Assembly (NCBI RefSeq): GCF_000283155.1 | Contig: NW_004454182.1 | Coordinates: 5,486,292 to 5,550,291, forward strand | Source: Ceratotherium simum simum | Lineage: Eukaryota > Chordata > Mammalia > Perissodactyla > Rhinocerotidae | Reading direction: 5' to 3' | DNA length: 64,000 nucleotides | Shown: positions 57,547 through 64,000 of the stretch, in pieces | Layout of the letters: every line of letters starts with the position of its first letter | Numbering within the stretch: the stretch's first letter is position 1 | Program-made: the position numbers and the translations under genes | The notes under the pieces: model-generated | Databases searched by the model: none | Seen by the model: the letters and a program-made list of their open reading frames with translations, nothing else | Told to the model about the DNA's origin: nothing

Positions 57547-58574
57547 CTTCCTACAGTGTTCCATAGACTAGTTGTGACTAAAGTGACACAGAACAGTCCA
57601 CTTTTCAAATAATTAAAGTTAGAGACAGCAAAGTTATCAACAAGATAGATATCTGAAATATGCACTCATGAGATTAGATTTTTGTCCTATTAATGGGTAG
57701 TATTCCCTAGATAAGTATTCTTCTGCATTGAAATAGAATATATATTAAAGTGTTTTTAATAATATTCTCTATATTAAATGTGATAAACTAGAAATGAATC
57801 TATATTGGTTAACCACACTGCACCAAAAGAAACAGGGAATTATCTCCATTCCATTCTCTAAGGTCTAGCAACATCATAGATAAGACTTGAATTATAAGAA
57901 GTGATAGAGATAGAAATGAATAAGCCCAGGTTTCTGACTTGATTTTCTTCATCTTGAGGCTGCCTTAAGTGTTCTGATATTTATTAGGCTATTCTTCCAT
58001 TTGTGGCCATTTCATCTGGCTATTGATCTCCAGAGTCCAATACCAGCAGACTTAGCTATCAGTGAAGTTGCCATCTCCCTTGTCCTGGAAACTTCCAGAT
58101 AAGGATGTTCAATGGGTTTTACGTCTTGATCTCCCACAAGTGGGAATCTGATTGAAGTGGTAGATTGCAGGCCATATCATTATATTTTCCAGGAGATACT
58201 CTAGAAAGTGCTTTGCAGCCAAATGGGTAGGCACTTAGGGTACAGGAAAACGGAAGCTGCCTTTTCTACCTCTCTGGCTGGCAGCTTTGACCCAAAAGCA
58301 AATACTCAGAGAAGCAACAACATGGAGTAAAACTTAAAAACAAAACAAAATAGATGCACTAAAAGAAATCTGGAAGCAGAGGGCCAATTTGTAGTTTCTG
58401 TTTTACGATAAGTTTGAATAATTATTTTCTCCTGGACCCATTTTTCTTTCTAATTTAAAAAGAATCTGGCATTTCAAACACAAACAGGAGTTCAACGTGT
58501 TAATAAAGCAGAAAAACACCATCTTTGGAGACTAGTCTAGAAACTCATAGATATAATAAATGAAATTCTAGTAT
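57547..58574. other. Unassigned tract
   Basis: No gene. The 58,000-58,330 part has even composition and could be an unrecognised LTR or DNA element, but I cannot name it. Confidence 0.35.
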
Positions 58575-58832
58575 AATGAATCTAGAATGCTTGGTAAGTT
58601 ACTGTCCCTTTGTAGATTTTGGTTTTCATATCTATAAAATGGTCTTTTGAGAAGTCCATGGCTAAGCTGAGAGTGTTAAGAAAAATTTTTGTGTGTTCCT
58701 ACACGTATTGCTAGTTTGTCTGTATAGAAAGTCCATAAATTTCCCCTGATTATCAAAGGTGTCAGTGATCAAAAAGTCTGGACCAGATGACCTTAACTAG
58801 CATTCAACAATTATAGATTCTATACTATTTAC
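58575..58832 (+). repeat. MIR3-like SINE
   Basis: 'cttggtaagttactgtccc' and 'catatctataaaatggtc' give the MIR core. 'aaaaagtctggaccagatgacc' followed by 'tatagattctatac' is the MIR3-type tail. The middle is disrupted. Confidence 0.5.
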
Positions 58833-59788
58833 CTGTGTTGAACTCTTTTCTTAACCATTGCTATTAAGGCTTTATAGCAATATAAATATTGTTAAGTATA
58901 AACTCAAAGTTAGCATGCATAATTTGGTCTAGTGTCTCATAGATTTTAATAGATCTAATAGTTGGTTCATAAAAGGATAATGAAAAGATAAATTATAGAA
59001 AAATTTATGGAATATAGCAGAAGTGAGCAAATATATAATAGTTCTTAGTCTTTTACGTCTGTGACAGATGATTTATTAGCAGGACACGTTCCCATTGATG
59101 TCTTCAGAGCTATATAAAATTCCCAACATGCTGGCTGTGATTTTATTTTTCTTCTCATTCCAGAAATCATATTAGAGTGAGTGAAAAACAGTGACATTAG
59201 GACCTATATACTGTTAAACTATTTCTAAGACATTAGGTCAAGAATCTAACAAGGCATTATATATCATGTAGTAATCATCATGTATATTTTGCCTAAATAT
59301 TCTTGTCTAATTATAGTATATGTGATTTGTTCTTAAGTCCTAAATGGAATGGTAAAATATGGAGTGAATTTTGAATATGTTTTTAATATACCCAGATAAA
59401 ATACAATTGTGTTTAAGAAAATGGAATGTTTTCAATATTTTAAATAATATTGTAACTTGCAGACATAATTTGGTGTAACAATATATAGCATGGTATTGCA
59501 TATGTCAGATAAGAAAAGCTGGTACCCTTGTACATGCATGTAAATTTTAAACTTTTCTATCAGAACAAGATAAGAAAGAACTTAGCTGAATAAGTTATAT
59601 TGAAAAAAATGGATATGAATTCAACCTTCAGGAAAAAAAAGATGTTTTTTGTTTAAAAGTTGTTTTGTTTTCTGTTTTCTTTTTTTCTGTCTCTAGTAAA
59701 AGAAAGAATTCCCTGTGTTGTCTATCCTTAACCAATACTCTTGTGAAAATCTAATGTGTCCTTATTAGTCTCCTGACTTGGAGCCTCA
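58833..59788. other. Unassigned, AT-rich
   Basis: No gene or repeat recognised; several ATATAT-rich patches. Confidence 0.4.
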
Positions 59789-59946
59789 ATATTGTTCTCA
59801 ATCTTGGCTACCCCTCTAAAAAGTATTGATACTGGAACCCATTGCCAAGATTCTGATTTGATTGATCTAGGGTACAGCCTGAGCACTGGGATTTTTAAAA
59901 GCCCCCCAGAGTATTCTAATGTGTAGACATGCTTGAGAACCACTAC
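59789..59946. mobile_element. MER5-type hAT MITE
   Basis: TTGTTCTCAATCTTGGCTAC at the left, 'gattctgatttgattgatct' and 'gggatttttaaaagcccccc' inside, GCTTGAGAACCACTAC at the right. Terminal inverted repeats are visible. Confidence 0.85.
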
Positions 59947-60329
59947 CTTAAAGTCAGGGTTCTTGGAGGATCACTGATTCTACATTCTCAGCCAGCAACG
60001 TCAAGATGAACCTAGAACATCTTGTGTTGTCAAAAAAGCAAGGATACTTTCAAAACTATCTGGTATAGGGCTAAAATGTAGAAAGAATCGAACTTAAAGG
60101 AACTTCCAAAATTGCTCCAATTTTGAGTATGAAATAGAAAACAGTCAATTGGAGTAAGTGAAATCTATAAAAAGCACTAAGTCCATAATAATACTCATGA
60201 AAGGTGCACGTGCAGGAGAGCAGGGACGCAGAGGGGTTGTCAGTATACAATTGTGCTAAAGGAAAGATGTATTTCCAATAATACTTACAGAAAATGTTAT
60301 ATATTAATCAACCCAGATTGTTTATTCAG
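59947..60329. other. Unassigned spacer
   Basis: No gene or repeat recognised. Confidence 0.4.
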
Positions 60330-61600
60330 AACTTGCTATTTTCTTTATTCATCAAGTATCTGAATATCTACTGTGTGCCAGATACTGTTCTATGCACTGG
60401 ACATATATTGTTAATTTCAATAAAATCCTTGACTTCAAGGAGTGTATATTCTTGTTGGAAGAAATTGGGGTGACAGACATATATAATAACACATCAGTGA
60501 ATGCTATGAAGAAAACTAATCCATGGTAAGAGGATAGAGAGGTAGGACAGAGTGAGATAACTATTGGGAAAGCCTCTAAGACTTTAATATTTGGACAAAG
60601 ACCTGAATAAAGTGAAAGAGTGGGCTTAAGACTTTCTAGGGGTAGAGCATTCCAGGCTGATGAAGAGCAAGTGCAAAGGCCCTGAGACATGAATGATCAG
60701 CAAGAATGCCAACATGACTGAAGCAAGAAATTGAAGTCAAAGGGGCAGCCAGAGGACAGGTCATGTAGGGCTTGAGCATGGGAGGAACATGGTCTGCTAC
60801 CATGTGATGTGGATTATAGGGGGGTAGCCATAGAAACAGGATACCAGTTAGGAGACCAGTTGGGAGACCAGTGGTTAACAGTGGATAGGTGGAAAGTGAT
60901 TAGATTCAGGACTCAATTTTTAAAATAGAGCTAAAAAGAACTTTTGATGGATTGGGAGTAGACTTGGGAGAAAGGAGAGAATTAAGGATGAATCTCTGGT
61001 TTTTGCTTTGAGCAACTGAGTAAAGAGTGATGCCATTTACTGAGATGTAGAGACTGAGGAAGAAGTACATTTAGGCGGGGCAGGAAGAATCAGTAATTTA
61101 TTCTGGACATATTAAGTTTGAAATGCATATTAAATATCATAGTGTTAGGGGAGCAGTTGGATATTTGGTTGTCAAGCTCAAGGGACACATTGACACTGGA
61201 GACAGAAATTAGGGAACCATCAGCACATAGATAGTATTTAATACCATGGTGCCAAATAAGAACCTAGAGAGAAATCAGAGAAGAGGATTGAGGACTGAGT
61301 CCCGGGGTACCAATACTTAGAGGTCAAGTGAGTCAGAGGAAACAAACAAAAAAAAGAGTGTGAAATGGAAGAACCAATAACATACAAAGAAAACCAGAAA
61401 TGCACTTTCCAGGAAGTCAAATCACATCCAAGGAGAAAGTAGTAAATTTCATAAATGCTGCTGAGGATCAAGTAAGATGTGGACTGAGACTCAAACATTG
61501 GGTTTGGCCACGTAAAAGTTTTCCTGTAAGAGGATCAAAGAAATGGGGTAGAAGCTGAAGGGCAATATGAGATATCAAGAGAGGGCACTGGTCAACATCT
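60330..61600 (-). repeat. L2, antisense, about 1.3 kb
   Basis: Reverse L2 3' terminus at left ('tctactgtgtgccagatactg'), then in order 'gggaaagcctctaagac', 'gggtagagcattccaggctg', 'gcaagtgcaaaggccctgag', 'aggtcatgtagggcttgagc', 'ttctggacatattaagtttg' and 'catcagcacatagatagtat'. All match the antisense L2 order. Frames are broken. Confidence 0.78.
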
Positions 61601-61674
61601 AAATTGGCTATCAGAGAAATATAATATATATCATTTTAAATATAATATATATCATTTGCTAAATTTAAGTAAAT

Positions 61675-62095
61675 ACAGTCAGTTCTCACTTTCGCAGTAA
61701 TTATGTTCTATAAAGTCACCACAAACACTGAATTAACAGATACTGAACCATTGCTCCTAGGGGAAATTTAGAGTTAGATTCCTGTGAGTCTCTGGTCATG
61801 TTTTTATCAATTGATCAAAACATAACTTTGTTTTACGTGTGTTTCTTTCTCAAGACACCCTATTGAATGTATATTGTTGACTCATTCACGTTGAACTCAC
61901 AGCAACAGCTCTATAACTCATGCCTGAATGAAGATTATTTAACACACGTGTTTTCTTTGTAAGGAATATTACATCCTTCTTGTGCTTAGGAACACTAGAC
62001 AGCATTTCATCACTATGCTTACAAATAAATTTTAACAAGTAGGTGAATTCAAAAATAAAAAATCCACAAATAATAAATAATAAGGATTGCTTTGT
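61675..62095. mobile_element. Cut-and-paste DNA transposon remnant (family not fixed)
   Basis: 'cagttctcactttcgcag taattatg', 'ctataaagtcaccacaaac', 'gaaccattgctcctagggg', 'gattcctgtgagtctctgg' and 'cactagacagcatttcatc' form a block I recognise as an old mammalian DNA-transposon-derived repeat, probably Tigger-like. The end 'aataataaggattg' only loosely mirrors the start. No transposase frame is readable. Confidence 0.5.
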
Positions 62096-62904
62096 GCTTA
62101 TTAAAATAAATTACCATGTCAAGATGGAGATAACTCCACACTAGCTCGAAAGAAGTGGACAATCAAGATTCTAAAATGATTTAAGAATAACGGGAGTCTT
62201 GCTTAAACTTGTCAAAGTCATTGACACAAAGAATGAGTTTTTTCACTTTATAAATTGTTAAACATTTGAACATCAAAATTGCTCCACTGTTATTTAGTGT
62301 CTGAAGACTCCATATGCTGAGAATTGTGTAGAACTGGGGTGGGATGGAACAGTATAAACTACCTTATCTACATTAGAAAAATTACCTAGGGTTGGAATAA
62401 CTAGAAGCTCACTTGCTGTGGCTGATATAGTCTATCTAGGCAAAATGGTTCCTGCAGTGGGCGAGGCTGTCCGATAAGCTACAAGTGCACAAGAACTAAT
62501 ATAAATGTGATTGAAAGTGTTACAAATAATTAGAATCTCTTAGAAAAGGGGGAAATATTAAAAATACCATCAGTAGGTCAATAAATTATATATTAGTTTA
62601 AATCTATTAAGTGCCTCCGTGACAGCCACAGCATATAAGAACATAGAAGGTGTGCCTCGAAAATTATAGTGTGTTTGAGTTAGAACTTATGTGAGCCAAG
62701 AATATTATTCCTAGACTCAACTATTTGGGTTTAATTGAGATCTGCCTCAGTTCTTGGATCCTCTGAATCCGAATCAAATAGAAACCACCAATCCTATTTG
62801 ACAGTATTCTAAAAATTAATATAAATGAGAGGTTGCACTCCTAAAATAAAAATTCAACAATATCAGCAACAAAGCAAATGAATTAATTTAAGAATTCTAC
62901 CTGG
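62096..62904. other. Unassigned spacer
   Basis: No gene or repeat recognised between the DNA transposon and the L1. Confidence 0.4.
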
Positions 62905-64000
62905 TGATTTACATCCCTAGAACTTATTCATCTTATGACTGGAAGTTTGTACACTTCGACCGCCCTTCAGTCATTTCCCCCCACCCCACCCCCAGCAACA
63001 ACCAATTTATTCTCTATTTCTATGAGTCTGGGGTTTTTAGATTCCATATAGAAGTGAGATCATACACTATTTGTCTTTCTCTGTCTGACATTTCGCTTAG
63101 CATAGTGCCTTCAAGTTTCGTCTACATTGTCACAAATAGCAGGATTTCCTTCTTTGTTAATGGTTGAATAATATTTCATTGTAGATATATACCAAATTTT
63201 CTTGATCCATTTATCCATCAATGGGTACTCAGGTTTTTTCCATGTCTTGGCTATGGTAAATAATGCTGTAATGAGCCTGGGGGTGCAGATATCTCTTTGA
63301 TCTAGTGATTTCATTTCCTCTGATATATATTCAGAAGTGATCCATATGAATTGCTGGATCCTATGGTAGTTCTATTTTTAATTTTTTGAATAACTTACAT
63401 ACTGTTTTCTGTATTGGCTGCACCAATTTACATTCCCACCAACAGTGCACAAGGGTTCCTTTTTTCCCATATCCTCACCAACACTTGTTACATCGTTTCT
63501 TTTTGATAATAGCCATTCTAACAGGTGTGAGGTGATACCTCACTGTGGTTTTGATTTGCATTTTCCTAATGATTAGTGATGTTGGGCACCTTTTCATGTA
63601 CCTGTCTGCCATTTGTGTGTCTTCTTTGGCAAAATGCCTGTTCAGGTCTTTGCCCATTTTTTAATCAGATTATTTGGCTTTTTGCTATGGAGTTGTATGA
63701 GTTCCTTATAATTTGAATATTAATCCCTTATCAGATATGTGGTTGGCAAATATTTTCTCCCATTACATAGGTTGCCTTTTCATTTTGTTAATGGTTTCTT
63801 TTGCTGTGCAAAAGATTTTTAGTTTGATGAAATCCCACTTATTTATTTTTGCTATTGTTCCTTGTGCTTTTAATGTCATATGCATAAAATCATGGCCAAG
63901 AACAATGTCAAGGCGCATTTTCCCTATGTTTTTTTCTAGGAGATTTATGGTTTTAGGTCATACATTGAAGTCTTGAATCCATCTTGAGTTAATTTTTATA
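62905..64000 (-). mobile_element. L1 ORF2 3' end, antisense, continuing past the window
   Basis: On the minus strand, a frame at 63,475-63,657 carries '[20 protein letters not shown]' and the '[13 protein letters not shown]' block. A frame at 63,111-63,314 carries 'ALFTIAKTWKKPEYP' and 'WIKKIWYISTMKYYS'. These are consecutive landmarks of the L1 ORF2 C-terminal region. Frameshifts separate them, so the copy is dead. The left limit is inside the 3' UTR with no poly(A), and the reverse transcriptase part should lie beyond base 64,000. Confidence 0.93.

Noticed and set aside
1..64000. A previously undescribed multi-gene system
   Set aside because: No intact genes are present, so there is nothing that could act as a system. 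The only non-repeat signals are candidate regulatory blocks, and those remain inference.

Overview
This window is mammalian nuclear DNA from an odd-toed ungulate, most likely a horse, ass or zebra (Equus). The strongest evidence is twelve copies of the tRNA-derived ERE SINE. They have a GGGGCCGGCCC-type head, a GGTTCGGATCC-type B box, a conserved 'GAGGAAGATTGGCCCTGAGC' 3' body and a poly(A) tail, and at least nine have readable target-site duplications. ERE SINEs are known from Perissodactyla, and the copy at 30.85 kb looks like the young ERE1 type. The rest of the repeat content is ordinary for a placental mammal: MIR, L2, L1, MER5-type hAT MITEs, MLT1 solo LTRs and microsatellites.

I find no intact protein-coding gene, no convincing exon and no stand-alone RNA gene. 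The window is visibly AT-rich and no frame stays open beyond about 156 codons. The longest frame (33.8-34.3 kb, minus) is just a SINE inside an old MIR. The window therefore reads as intergenic, gene-desert or deep intronic sequence. No operon, CRISPR array, phage or prokaryote-like system is present.

Layout. 0-1.15 kb: a decayed minus-strand coding-like segment, possibly retroviral env-like (weak). 1.15-9.8 kb: repeat-dense (ERE, MIR, L2 and hAT MITEs). 9.8-14 kb: mostly repeat-poor. 14-19.3 kb: a mosaic of LINE, MIR and L1 fragments, an MLT1 solo LTR inside an L2, a 99-bp tandem duplication and a compound GATA/GGAA microsatellite with a 142-base pure-purine strand. 19.6-21.2 kb: repeat-poor. 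21.2-24.3 kb: a MIR cluster and a 0.9-kb L1 3' end. 25-27 kb: a hAT MITE and an ERE. 27.3-29 kb: two L2 copies meeting 3' end to 3' end. 29-33.7 kb: repeat-poor with one young ERE. 33.7-37.1 kb: the most layered part, with four EREs, two of them nested in MIRs, plus L2 and MER5. 37.1-53.4 kb: a long repeat-poor tract with scattered MIR/L2 and several blocks resembling conserved non-coding elements (38.5, 43.2-45, 50.5-51.5 and 52.15-52.95 kb). 53.4-64 kb: two EREs, a second MLT1 solo LTR, a long antisense L2, a cut-and-paste DNA transposon and an antisense L1 ORF2 3' end that runs off the window.

How the parts fit together. The order of insertion can be read from nesting: L2, MIR and hAT elements came first, MLT1 LTRs landed in L2, and EREs landed in MIR and MER5. 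The many ancient MIR/L2 copies, the few long L1s and the repeat-poor AT-rich blocks resemble the regulatory surroundings of a developmental gene. That is inference and needs a cross-species alignment. I did not find a previously undescribed system.
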